Assembly (NCBI RefSeq): GCF_000090795.2
Contig: NW_003546304.1
Coordinates: 73,647-131,761, forward strand
Direction: 5' to 3'
Length of the DNA stretch: 58,115 nt
Source: Amphimedon queenslandica
Lineage: Eukaryota > Porifera > Demospongiae > Haplosclerida > Niphatidae
Under the pieces are notes generated by a model. It was not told the DNA's origin, did not search any database, and worked only from the letters and a program-made list of their open reading frames with translations. How positions within the stretch are numbered: position 1 is the first letter of the stretch; each line of letters opens with the position of its first letter. The position numbers and the translations under genes were made by a program. This document shows, piece by piece, positions 1-11,103 of this stretch.

Positions 1-321
1 TCTTAGATAGAAGATCACAATGTTCCTTGTGCAGTATGTTATACATCTACTAAGAGTGTTAAACTGATGATTCCTGCTAGAACCAGCTGTCCTTCATCAT
101 GGACTATAGAATATAAAGGATATCTGATGACTCAAGGGAATAAGGGCAACAATAACAAAGTCTATGAGTGTGTTGATGAAAATCCTGAATCTGTAAATGG
201 CAGTGCTGTGGCAGATAATATTGGTGCCCATTTCTACTTCACAGGATCAACCTGTACTGGTCTACCTTGTCCACCTTATGTTAACAATAGAGCTATTACT
301 TGTGTTGTGTGTACTAAGTAA
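1..321 (+). pseudogene. Short-chain collagen C4-like, 3' fragment at window edge
   Basis: The last ~100 codons of a C4-like protein, reading through HNVPCAVCYTSTK, SWTIEYKGYLMT, YECVDENPES and the family C-terminus AITCVVCTK, then TAA. It closely matches the complete gene at 1056-1829. The first in-frame codon, at 4-6, is TAG, and the residue before DHN is Glu where the intact copies have His. The fragment therefore may be a truncated or decayed copy, although an exon starting just after this TAG cannot be excluded. Everything upstream lies outside the window. Family identity is high confidence; pseudogene status is moderate. Confidence 0.6.
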
Positions 322-1055
322 CAATTAATAATTTGGAATAGTGAGATTTTATACATGTACTTAAGATATTTTAGTAACAAAATGATAATAATTGCATTGG
401 TGAATTTATTTTTGATAGTAGATATCAAAATATGGTCAAGCTTCCATTTAAAAGTACACAGAAATAACTAATTAATTTCAGTATACAATCGATAACCACT
501 CAGTTATGTACATAAAATCATTAATTTAATACATTAACCTCTCACACACTCAGGTAGTAGCAATACTAGATGCTCCCAGTATATATAGGATGAGTTTCAT
601 TCCAATCAAACGATGTTAAACTATCAAGCATTAATCTGTAGAAACTAGAAAAAATAACAAAAATATTTCCACAATAATTAACACAACAATCTACAGTGAA
701 TCCCATAATAGCTAATCATTGTACATACAATGCTACAGTATGATAAATGGTGATACAATGAGTTATTGATACTATTAATGGTAACTGTTATTATCAAGAG
801 AAGACTTATAACAACTGCCTCACGTCAAACAGGTTGACTCAGGTTTTTATTACAAGAGACATAAAGTCGGACACTCTAACAACATCACATCAACTGATAT
901 TAACAGGTTAAACAGGTTTGTACGACTAGTTTAAACTGGTTGTTAACTACAATATAACTTATAATAGGAGGATCAGTATATAAAGACCAGCAGTGTATCA
1001 ATCTCTTATATTTTTCTCTCAGTCTCTCTCTCTCTCTTAGTCTCTTTCTCTTCCA
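322..1055 (+). promoter_or_regulatory. Intergenic region and 5' flank of the C4-like gene
   Basis: No gene seen. About 541-960 is a duplicated block that recurs at 2119-2540, offset by about 1578 bp, so it looks like part of the tandemly duplicated gene unit. The last ~80 bases before the ATG contain a TATA element and a CT-rich 5' leader. Confidence 0.6.
977..985 (+). promoter_or_regulatory. TATA box of the C4-like collagen gene
   Basis: TATATAAAG lies about 70 bp before the ATG at 1056, followed by a CT-rich leader, which puts a start site near 1005-1015. The paralogous flank at 2292-2545 lacks this element. Confidence 0.55.
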
Positions 1056-1829
1056 ATGAGGTCACTAGTTGTGTGTTCAGTGTTGCTCTCAATACTGACA
1101 CTAACTACAACTATACCATTAAAGAATAACACCAACACTGGACTGTCCTGCAACAACAAACAAACCTATGTTGAGGTGCTACGTGGTAGAGATGGTCGTG
1201 ATGGAGTACCAGGAAGAGATGGAGTGAAAGGAGAGAGAGGAGATAAGGGAGAGAAAGGTGAAACTGGACCTGTAGGACAAGCTGGTCCTAAAAGTGGAGT
1301 AGTGTACACTCGTTGGGGAAGGAAGTCCTGTCCTACTGGAGCTGAACTACTGTATGAGGGAATAACTGGAGGTAATCATAATAGCCAAACAGGAGGAGGA
1401 GCTAACTATGTCTGTTTACCAAAGGTCCCTCAATATTTGAGTACAACTGTACCTTCTAGTGGTCAATCTTACATGTATGGTACTGAATATGAAGTTGATA
1501 ATAGACTATTTCCAGGAAACCATGATCACAATGCTCCTTGTGCAGTATGTTATACATCTACTAAGAGTGTTAAACTGATGATTCCTGCTAGAACCAGCTG
1601 TCCTTCATCATGGACTATAGAATATAAAGGATATCTGATGACTCAAGTTGATGGTAGCAAAAATAGCAAAGTCTATGAGTGTGTTGACGAAAATCCTGAA
1701 TCTATTGATGGCAGTAAGGCTGATACTGATGGTGCTCTGTTCTACTTCACAGCATCAACTTGTAATGGTCTACCTTGTCCACCTTATGTTAATGATAGAG
1801 CTATTACTTGTGTTGTGTGTACTAAGTAA
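1056..1829 (+). CDS. Short-chain collagen C4-like secreted protein with a collagen stretch
   Basis: A 257-residue, intronless, complete gene. Residues 1-19 form a signal peptide (MRSLVVCSVLLSILTLTTT). A Cys-containing linker follows, then about twelve uninterrupted Gly-X-Y triplets (residues ~44-79) rich in GRD/GER/GEK, then a Cys-rich C-terminal domain beginning GVVYTRWGRKSCP and ending ITCVVCTK. This layout matches the sponge short-chain (spongin-type, C4) collagens known from freshwater sponges, so an extracellular matrix role is likely. Polyadenylation signal AATAAA follows at ~1850. Its relatives at 54179 and 57451 have an intron and no collagen triplets. Confidence 0.88.
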   Translation: MRSLVVCSVLLSILTLTTTIPLKNNTNTGLSCNNKQTYVEVLRGRDGRDGVPGRDGVKGERGDKGEKGETGPVGQAGPKSGVVYTRWGRKSCPTGAELLYEGITGGNHNSQTGGGANYVCLPKVPQYLSTTVPSSGQSYMYGTEYEVDNRLFPGNHDHNAPCAVCYTSTKSVKLMIPARTSCPSSWTIEYKGYLMTQVDGSKNSKVYECVDENPESIDGSKADTDGALFYFTASTCNGLPCPPYVNDRAITCVVCTK

Positions 1830-3439
1830 CAATTTGAAACAGTGTGTGACAATAAATTTCATACCTATGAATATTTCCCTTTTAATTTTATTTTTAAAAT
1901 GAGTGAAAATATCACATACAATTGGTAAAATAATTTCAATAATTTTTTTGGAAAATCTAGACACTAACTGGCATAGGAATATAAAGCTGTATGGCACTTT
2001 AATACGAAGGTATCATTACAGTCTACAGTAGCTACTTCTGTTAGTACTAATTGGATCATTACCACTGCCATAGCTTCCATACCATTAGTGTTTAATAGTT
2101 TAGTACATACAATAAAGTACTAACCTCTAGTCCCCATATAGTACAGGTAGTATCAATACTAGATGCTCCCAGTATATTAGGATCAGTTTCATTCCAATCA
2201 AATGATGTTAAAACTATGAATTTTAATCTGCAGAGAAATAATAAAACTAACACAAATAATTCACTGAAACACAGTGAATCCCATAATAGCTAATCATTGT
2301 ACATATAATGCTACCGTATGATAAATGGTGATACAATGAGTTATTGATACTATTAATGGTAACTGTTATTATCAAGAGAAGACTTATAACAACTGCCTCA
2401 CGTCAAACAGGTTGACTCGGGTTTTTATTACAAGAGACATAAAGTTGGACACTCTAACAACATCACATCAACTGATATTAACAGCTTAAACAGGTTTGTA
2501 TGACTGGTTTAAACTGGTTAATAACTACAATATAACTTAAATAGAAGGATTTAGATAATCCAAAAACATGTATCTGTGAAACTTATTATTAACTACTGGA
2601 CTGCTAGCTAATGGCAGTCACTCTCACGACAGATAAGTAATTGCACAAGTGAATATATTGTACAGTATGGAGAACTTTTTTATAATTTGCGAATGTACAA
2701 AAATGCAAAAAATTTAATTTGCAACTAATAAAATTCATGCCTGACCCCAGTACAATAGCTGCCAAACTGCAAAAATTTAATTTGCAAGTAAGTTTATTTT
2801 GTAAGAAATATTTATAAATTACATTGTATATACCACAAATTGGGAAATTGTTGCTGTTGAAAAAATGTGCTAAAATTATGGTTAATAGTGAAACATTAAC
2901 ACCTGAAATATTCTTGTTATGTATGGTAAGATATTACAGCAATACAGAACAGCAAAAATATAATAACATGATTTGTAACATAAAAAGTTCTTTTATTTAA
3001 TAGCCGTACAGTAATTTTAAAATACTTGCAGCAATTTCCTAATGAAAACCACAGTACTACATTGTTTTTATGTAGTCAGAGAATTCTCAATTCTGCAAAA
3101 GACACATGCAACTTATGCCACTATCATGCCACTGAGATATCATGCAGTAGCACAAATTTATATTCATAGTTGACAGAGTCCCCATTCCCCAATGGCACTT
3201 TATTCAGTACTTTTGCTGTTTGCATATTTTCGCATTAAAAATAGCTAGTGTTTTAACAAAAAAATTAAAATTTAATGCTTAAATCATTTACCCAAAAATA
3301 GCTAATTATATATGAAAATGATAATAATATATACCTTGTGTGATTTGAAACTTTATATACAACCCACGGAGCAGTGTAACTGTGTCTGTTATTTTTATCT
3401 CTTTCCCTGTCCATTTCAAGAACCATTTTTACTCAGAGG
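1830..3439. other. Intergenic; orphan duplicate of the C4-like 5' flank
   Basis: Bases ~2119-2540 repeat the flank at 541-960 with about 90 percent similarity by eye, but no collagen coding sequence follows and the TATA element is gone. The rest (2545-3439) is AT-rich with no supportable gene. Confidence 0.6.
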
Positions 3440-4017
3440 AGGTTGGTCTGCGTCATGTGATGATGTCACTTCCTCTACCTACTCTCCCTTCATAAAAATG
3501 GAGGATTCTCTCTCTTTTCACTTTAGCAGCAGTTATCTCACTAATAATAGCTGCAATTGACTCAAAAACTTCAATGCATCTAGTTAAAGAACTAATAAAC
3601 AGGATGCCTGCTGCACAGTCAGCTACAGGTAGCAGAAGCTTGTCCTCTATCTCAGATAGCTACCCCACACTTTTCCAGCAAAGGCAAAGATATTGCATCT
3701 TTGAAATAAGTGCAAATCTTATTCTTGCTCTAATTGTTTGTTTTCTAAGTGTACGTAGATTTCTAGTTATCTATAAAATGTGATAGGTGAAGAAGTCTGA
3801 GACCAGTTACAACTCAAAAACATTTTACTGTATTAAAAAGAGAAACGGATATCATGTTTATTAGCCTTTTAACTGGATGCATTTGACGTTTCTGAGTCAA
3901 TTGCAGGTACATTTAGTGAGATAACTGCTGCTAAAGTGAAAAGAAAGAGAATCCTCCATTTTTATGAAGGGAGAGTAGGTAGAGGAAGTGACATCATCAC
4001 AGACGCATGACCAACCT
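3440..4017. mobile_element. Foldback element with ~140-bp terminal inverted repeats
   Basis: Bases 3440-3578 and 3876-4017 are imperfect reverse complements (outer ends AGGTTGGTC and GACCAACCT), sharing the stretch around GATGATGTCACTTCC and ending inside at CAATTGACTCA. The ~300-bp centre has no transposase. It looks like a non-autonomous foldback/MITE element. Open frames here are products of the repeat, not genes. Confidence 0.8.
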
Positions 4018-4168
4018 TACTATATTTTTAGTTTAAATAGGCGGAGACAAAAGTATTACCACACCCCTTAGATTTATGTAACAAAATTATTATTAGAAAT
4101 AAAATTTAGCATAATAGACACTCATATACATGTATGTAGATGCTTTAAAAATATAAAGTTTAGATATA

Positions 4169-5869
4169 TTATACTGTTTTTATAGCTTCATAACTGGTTC
4201 TTGTGTGCGGGCGACAAGCAGCAACAAAACATGAAACAACTACACCAATGATCTGCAATGTAAAATAGAGAGAAGCATTCATTTACATATCAATATAATT
4301 CAGTTATAACATAAAAAGAAATTTGCATTAGAATATCAGCTTAGTACTGCATACCTGAAGAATAGCAAATGTTAATGCTACACCAGCAATAGCTCCTAAT
4401 ATTACACTATTGATATTCTCTTTAATTTTCTCTGTACAACCCTATGCATTAAAAGTGATACTCTACTGCATGCATATAGATTCACAAGCTCACCTCTTTG
4501 AATAAATCTTCTCCAGAGCTGTCGAAAGTATCGCAATTATTTTGGTCTATGCAGCAAGACGTAGGAGGATCCATGTTTAGAAGATTCTCATATGCTGTAT
4601 AGTTGTATGTTCCACAGCATTGGAGCTATAAAACACAAGCACTCATTAGCTAATGCATGATGACTGATGTACATACAGTTTCCTGTATAGTGTTCCATGT
4701 GTCTCTGTAGCTAGTATCAGTGTCATTGTACTTTAGGAAAGTGTTGGTGATGCTGGTTTCAATATCTTTCTTGAGCTATAATGATGAATTAATAATAATG
4801 ATGATGATGATAATAGTAATAGTAATAGAAATAGTAATGTAAAAAAATAATGCTTAAAGAAAGAATTAAAAGGATTAGCTATAGTACAGTTTGATAGTAC
4901 AATTTACTTTTCCTTTCTCAACTGCAGCAGCAATACCAGTGGATAATTCAATGATAACTAACAAAGCAAGCACAAACCCATACTACAAAATCAAAAAATA
5001 AACTTATTTAATTCTCTCATTTTAATCTTACTAATCCTAATAGTATGCGTCCACAGACAGTATAAGCAAGTATTGCACCAACGACTCCAAGCATTCCATG
5101 AAATATGATGAATATACCAGTAAATATCATCAGCCATGGTACTTGAGCATAGACTTGCTCATTGTCAGTGACAACAATGTATTCATCTTTATGAATCTAA
5201 TATCAAAACAAAGGAAGAAATTTGAGCATGAGCAGGTCATGCCATATGAACTGTTTATGAATAATTAATATATTGCATGTGAGAATCATCTCTTTTCTTA
5301 CCTTTGAAGAGATACCAATGCCCAATAGAACAATACCAGAAACCTAATGGCAAGAATGAAAAATCAGCTCTAGCAAATGTTTTCAATAGACACAAGTGAC
5401 ACATGATTTCATTTGTGTGAGTGTGTGTGTATGCTCACATTACATATACAGTGTAAATAGAATGCTCATATAAGCAGAAGTTGATGTACAATAATTCAAT
5501 TGATAATTTGATACTGATAATCAATGTCAGCAAACATAATATTACATTTAATGCATGCCTCAGTAGACTGTATATGCTGTCCTCTACACCAGCGACTATA
5601 AGTGGGTAGGGTCTGGCTTGCAAGCAATGCAAAGCAGATTAGTTTGGTCTTATTAGATTATGGTTGATTGTATCATCTACATACAGTGACAGTGATACAC
5701 AATAACACAACATGATGTGCATTGGAGTATGTATAGTATTATCTTCTTTAGAGTGTAGATCTATTTACCGATAAGAACACTATTCACTTACCACTACAAA
5801 GCAATTGACTATAACCAGGACGATCCTCAGTATAATCCAGAAGTACTCCGAGCAGGTTCGTTCTCCCAT
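4169..5869 (-). CDS. Tetraspanin 1 (tandem pair)
   Basis: Eight exons: 5869-5792, 5343-5302, 5196-5032, 4982-4908, 4775-4677, 4625-4494, 4441-4355, 4252-4169. All introns are phase 0 and the protein is 253 residues. It begins MGERTCSEYFWIILRIVLVI, where transmembrane segment 1 starts. Later exons give further transmembrane segments and a large extracellular loop with the tetraspanin signature CCGTYNY, then PTSCC and GC. The last membrane segment is followed by a short cytoplasmic tail (CRPHTRTSYEAIKTV). Tetraspanins organise membrane microdomains; the specific subfamily is not recognised. The paralogue 387 bp upstream has matching exon sizes. Confidence 0.9.
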
Positions 5870-6255
5870 GTCTCTAAACTTCCGAGTAAATGCGCTCTGT
5901 GTAAGTCTAAAGCATCCAAAGAATCTGTCCTTGCAATTATCTAGCCACACCCAAGCCAGCTAGACAGTACAGTACAGGACAGCTCACCTCACCTGACCCA
6001 CAAACAATGAATGACATATTCATTGCTTTAACCTTATGACTCACTGCTGGAGCAGTATTTCTAATGCAGCAGAAAGCAAGGCATTATAATACTGCAAGTC
6101 TGGAACTATTTTTACTTTTATATGATACTGATAATAGAGTATAACTTCAAATCTCATAATGTTAAATAATAATAATAATAATAATAGTGATGATTTCAAT
6201 ATGGCATAGTTATAATGGACATGGTGCTTGGTGGCTTATATACACGGAGTGTGCT
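5870..6255. other. Intergenic between the tetraspanins
   Basis: Holds the promoter side of tetraspanin 1 and the 3' flank of tetraspanin 2, with a short AAT microsatellite near 6165-6185. Nothing else recognised. Confidence 0.5.
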
Positions 6256-9200
6256 TTAAATAAGTTCATAGTTGTTTCTTTTCACGGAGCCACGAACAGC
6301 AACATAGCATGATATCACAACACCCGAAATCTAACATAAAATAAAACAGGAGTGAACAACAGTTTTAAAGCTTAGACTATTTTAGTGACAAGTCTAATCA
6401 TTTTTGTAGACAAAACTATATTTGTAAGTGCCAAATTGTAAAAGGAGGTGCCAACAAATTGGCTTAATGCATTTCTTTCTTTGTTTTACCTGTAATAAAA
6501 TAGCAAATCCAACTATTCCGGCCATTATGCCTAAGATGATAGCAAGGTTATTCTCCACCTTCTCAACACAACCCTAACATAATATTACAATACACTAATA
6601 ATAGCAATAACGTATAATAAACTACTGACCTTTTGAAATAAGTCTTCATCAGTTCCAGTCAATGTATTACAGTTCTTTTCACTAATACAACATGAGGTAG
6701 GTGGATCAATATCCAGCAGGTCTTCGTATGATGAGTAGTTGTATGTGCCACAACATTTAAACTACAAAAGGTATCATTTTCATTATGCACATAATAAGCA
6801 TGTACATGTACATGTATGTCGTCTTCTAAAAACTCTAATAGTACATGCAGAGTTTCCCACGAAGCGTACTGACACTGCAAGCGCTATAATACATGGCACT
6901 TGGAGCAACTTTTAAAATTCATTAAAAAATCTAATTTTGATCAAAATCAGCTTGAACTTTCTACATAACATAAGCACGTGTATATGCATCAGGAAAAATT
7001 ATAAAAATGTAGAAATTTATATGTTTCATTTTTGGGCAAAATTTGGTGTGGTCTGATTTTTGACTAATTGTTAAAAATTAAAAAAAATTGATTGGAACAA
7101 GCTACATGTACATATACACAACAGAAGTACATGTACATGTACATGTATATGCATAAAAAAATCATAAATAATTCTCTCCTGGCCTAGCTGCTTTTTGAGT
7201 AACTTAAAAATTTATTAAAAATTTTTTTAATCAGCTCAAATTTTTTACCCAACATAAGAACATGTATTATGTATTTTTTAAAAATTATAAACATGGCAAA
7301 TTTTCTCCTTGCAATTTATGTCAAAATAACCTATACTATAGTACAGGGTATTGCAATCCAATGAAACCCTAAATGGGGAACCCTGAGTATTAACTTACTC
7401 TTCTTTGAACAGTATCCCATGTCTTCCTAACACTTGAACTATCATTATATTGTAAGAATGTTTCAGTCATACTTGTCTTGATATTCTCATCAAGCTACCA
7501 TTGAAGAATAATATAGATGAAATTTTACAAAATTAATTCACTTGATCATTTTGAACTATGGCTGTAACAACAGCTGCAACTTCAATCATAGCTACCAGTG
7601 CCAGCACAAATCCATACTACAAGAAATGAAATAATAATTATTATCAGCTCCATCTTATACTTATCAATGTAACAATAATGCTCTAATCAAAACTTTGGAA
7701 ATTGGCATTCAAAGAAATTGCCAATATAGAATACCCAAAATCTAAACAATCTGAATACCTTAAGGAGACAATTATTAGCGTGTACTTATTTTAGCGATTT
7801 TCATGAAACTGACATTTGGCTGGTACTTAATTTAGCGTTTTTGATCATTTGGTATTAATAACTTTTAGAAGAATGAAAGGGGCAAGCCTAAGCAAGCTAC
7901 AGATTATGTGCTGTGATCTACATGTATGAGCAAGCAAAGCAATTGCACAAGTCTAAATACAGTAGATCTTGTTGCATTAATCTCTTCATCATAACTCTGC
8001 AGCCATTAACACGTAAAGTTATCTTGCTTACAGTTAGAAGCAGTCACTGAACAAAGAAGACTGTCATCTGCTTTGTTAACTGCTAGAGAAGTCTCTGGAC
8101 AGTAGTTTAGTATTATCTTGCTGACCATTTGCTGCAAAAAAGCTCAGCCTCGACTTGCTGACGGCCGCCATTTTATTCATTGTGACCACACCCACTTTCA
8201 ATGAAGAAATTAAAATTAGCACGGACTTAAGTTAGCGATTTTTAAAAAATCGCTAAAATTCGCTAAATTAAATACCCGCAAACAATTGTCTCCTTAAGGT
8301 ATACTCAATGACACATGGCTGCTAAATTGTTACTACAAAAATGCTATTTTGATATTCCAGTAAATGTGCCAATTGTGTTAATATCCCCTACTATAAAATG
8401 GATCTTTTTAATACATGAATACTAAGCATACACACATACAAAACTGCATAATCATGAACTCCACATATAGTAAATTTAAAGTCATGGCTACAAATAGGAC
8501 TCTGAAGCTGATCAGGAAAGAAAGTGCATTCGTAAGCTATGTTAACAGTTCCTGATAATTACTCCTTTTAAAGTTTTATCCATCAACTCACAGTATTATT
8601 GTAAGTTTTGTAACAATTGTCATGCACTATAATGAAAACTGATGCATGAACAATGATGCTTACCAGTCCCAGTACAATGCGTCCTCCAACGTGGTTGGCA
8701 AGGATAGCACCAATGACCCCCACTAGACCAAACAAGGACACAAAGATACCCACAACAATAGCCATTACTGGTATCTGGGTGTAAGGCTGATCGTCATCAG
8801 TAACATCGTCAAAGTTATCTCCACGAAGCTAAGAATAGAGGTACACAACAATTATGAATTATAACAAGAGGTGATTACAAACCTTTCCCCATACACCAGC
8901 TATGATGACACAGCAACCAAATATCTAAAAACAAATCCACAGTTAACCAATGGATTGTGAAAGTTAATTCAATTTTAAGACGTGAGAATTAGCAAGTAGA
9001 TACCATACTAGGTATGAATCCAGAAATGGCTTGAAAACTAACATTACTGATAATAGTGGGTATGTGTGCAATGGCAATTATCATTAGGTGCTAATTTGCT
9101 TAAGAAATATAATGACGGTTGTCTTTGTCAGAAGGTGTCGTTTGTTTTTGAACGAGAGCATATAACACGTGGTAGATCTAGTGTACATATACAGGGACAC

Positions 9201-9549
9201 CTGTATACCTCCTGTATAGGATAATGTACATGCAACACAAACAAAACACAATTTAATTGTTTGTCCAACTAGAATACATAAATGTATATACATGTGTATA
9301 ATACCAATCTAAACAGCAGTACAAACAATTTATATAAATACATCAAAGTGCATCATTGACAAGTGGCATTTATGATTTTAAATAAAAAGTATACATATAT
9401 ATATATACATATAAGTTTTAGATCTAGTACTTGGGAGTATTATAACTCACGGTGATAGCTGAATTGACGCCTACTAGCAGGTACCTCAGGCACCTAATTA
9501 CTCTTTTCTCATATTTACAGCTCTTCGAGAGACTAGCACTCCATTCCAT
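6256..9549 (-). CDS. Tetraspanin 2 (tandem pair)
   Basis: Eight exons: 9549-9451, 8924-8883, 8828-8664, 7616-7542, 7494-7399, 6761-6630, 6573-6490, 6330-6256. All introns are phase 0 and the protein is 255 residues. The large extracellular loop carries CCGTYNYSSYEDLL, PTSCC and GC. Exons of 42, 165, 75 and 132 nt are exactly the sizes found in tetraspanin 1, so the pair arose by tandem duplication. The N-terminal exon differs (MEWSASLSKSCKYEKR). Intron 3 (7617-8663) is enlarged by an inverted-repeat element, and intron 5 (6762-7398) by copies of a dispersed repeat. The start lies 209 bp from the divergent chitobiase gene, suggesting a shared promoter region. Confidence 0.9.
6899..7360. repeat. 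Dispersed ~165-bp repeat units with palindrome (copy 1)
   Basis: Two or more degenerate units with the shared landmarks GAGCAACTTTTAAAATTCAT, CATAAGCACGTGTATATGC and a near-copy of the palindrome (ACTATAGTACAGGG at ~7336). Inside tetraspanin 2 intron 5. The family recurs at least six more times in the window. Confidence 0.7.
7758..8299. mobile_element. TA-flanked inverted-repeat element in tetraspanin 2 intron
   Basis: Ends CCTTAAGGAGACAATT and AATTGTCTCCTTAAGG are exact inverted repeats flanked by TA on both sides (7756-7757, 8300-8301). Inside are repeated TTAGCGATTTT words. There is no transposase. A TA duplication fits a Tc1/mariner-type non-autonomous element. Confidence 0.8.
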
Positions 9550-9758
9550 AACTCACAATAGCTCAACTTAGCTAAAAATCAGTGAAGATTGGACCTCGAC
9601 AGTTTTTAAGGAGAATGGGCGGGACGCTTGCTGCTTATTATTTTATGACGTCACAGAAAATAATGACGTGGGTGTATTTACACACGCCTCCAAAAGGTGT
9701 GTCACCCATCTGCTGAGCTATATGAGCTGACCTGCTGATTGCTGATTTCTTTCTGAAA

Positions 9759-10886
9759 ATGAGGAGAATATCGCTATTATTCCTCATAATAAAGCTACTG
9801 ATCTCCTGTTCACAGTGTAAAGTTTGTCCCTGTAAAGATGCTAGCCTCTGCCAACCAGTCGAAGAGGTCCCTGAAAAGGAGGTCCTAGGATTCATGATCA
9901 GGTCTGAAAACTGGCCCTATTACAATTGGACAGAGCTCACCACTATAGCCATATTCACTGATCTCAACGAGTCCATGCTCAACGATCTTGTCTGTCATGC
10001 ACATGCTCATAAGGTTCGTGTAGTCTCTCACATTGGATCAGAGATATTGAAATTATCGAGTAAAGCTAGTCGTGAATCCTACGTCACTAACCTACTGGAT
10101 ACAGTCCAGTCACAGCATTTAGATGGTATTAATATTGATGCCGAAGACCCTGTTGCCAGTGGGTCTGAAGAGGAACTAACGTTGAATGCCGTCACTGAGG
10201 AGATATACACACGTTTCAAAGCTGCATCCTCAAGCTATCAGATTTCGCTTGATGTAGCCTGGTCGCCCAGCTGCATTGATGGACGCTGCTATGACTACCT
10301 TGAGCTCTCTAAATGGACAGATTTTCTGGTCATCATGGCGTATGATGAGAGAAGTCAAGTATTCGATCCTGGCCTTTGTTTAGCAGGAGCAAACTCTGAC
10401 TTCGTTAAAACTAAACAAGGAGTGGACCTGTACAATAAAGTAGGCATTCCTAATAATAAACTGGTACTTGGTCTCCCGTGGTATGGCTATGATTATCCAT
10501 GCAAGAAAATCATTGATGAGAAGTCTCCTTGCGTTATACCAAATTACACATTCCGTGGAGTCAACTGCAGTGATGGTGCAGGGAGGCAGTATGGGTATTC
10601 AGGAATTATGCATGATTTTTATCCACTATCTCCCACTGGACTCTTGTACAACAAGACAGCTGAGTCTCCATTTTTTACGTATAGGCTAGAGAATGGTGAC
10701 TATCATCAGGTTTGGTTTGATAATCCACAGAGTCTAACTGTCAAGTATAGCTATGCTGCAGAAAAGAAACTAAGAGGGATTGCCTTCTGGAACACAGATA
10801 CTCTGGACTATAATAGCAATACTAACAGTTCTAAGGAACAAGTTACTATGATGTGGGATGCTGTACAAGCTTTTCTAAATAATTGA
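9759..10886 (+). CDS. CTBS: Di-N-acetylchitobiase (GH18 lysosomal glycosidase)
   Basis: An intronless 375-residue gene. A signal peptide (MRRISLLFLIIKLLISCSQC) leads into CPCKDASLCQPV, like the mature start of mammalian chitobiase. The GH18 catalytic motif DGINIDAE is at residues ~126-133, the final Glu being the proton donor. DVAWSPSCIDGRCYDY, MAYDERSQ, GLPWYGYDYPC and QVWFDNPQS follow, all typical of the CTBS family; the length is close to the human 385. The expected role is cleavage of the reducing-end GlcNAc from chitobiose in lysosomal glycoprotein breakdown. Several NxS/T sites suggest N-glycosylation. Lack of introns in this intron-rich region hints at retroposition or loss. Confidence 0.92.
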   Translation: MRRISLLFLIIKLLISCSQCKVCPCKDASLCQPVEEVPEKEVLGFMIRSENWPYYNWTELTTIAIFTDLNESMLNDLVCHAHAHKVRVVSHIGSEILKLSSKASRESYVTNLLDTVQSQHLDGINIDAEDPVASGSEEELTLNAVTEEIYTRFKAASSSYQISLDVAWSPSCIDGRCYDYLELSKWTDFLVIMAYDERSQVFDPGLCLAGANSDFVKTKQGVDLYNKVGIPNNKLVLGLPWYGYDYPCKKIIDEKSPCVIPNYTFRGVNCSDGAGRQYGYSGIMHDFYPLSPTGLLYNKTAESPFFTYRLENGDYHQVWFDNPQSLTVKYSYAAEKKLRGIAFWNTDTLDYNSNTNSSKEQVTMMWDAVQAFLNN

Positions 10887-11103
10887 ATAGAATTGCTTAT
10901 AATTTGATTGTTATCATTGTTGGTATGTTACAGAGATATGCTTGTATCTATGTTTGTGTGATTGGATGTACACTTGTTATAGCTATGTCTATAATATTTT
11001 TAATTTTGTTGTTATAATTTTATTGCATTAATTTTTCAAAACTATAATGAACACATGCAAACATTGCTGTTCCCTCTCATCATACCCATTCATTATATTA
11101 AAG
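10887..11103. other. Short convergent intergenic spacer
   Basis: Separates the 3' ends of the chitobiase and ANK-Roc-Death genes. AT-rich; no gene seen. Confidence 0.5.

Noticed and set aside
1648..1997. Overlapping frames on both strands at the 3' end of the C4-like gene
   Set aside because: Out-of-frame shadows of a well-supported coding region.
3312..3783. Two plus-strand open frames of 82 and 69 codons
   Set aside because: They lie across the arms of the foldback element; no family features or splice context.
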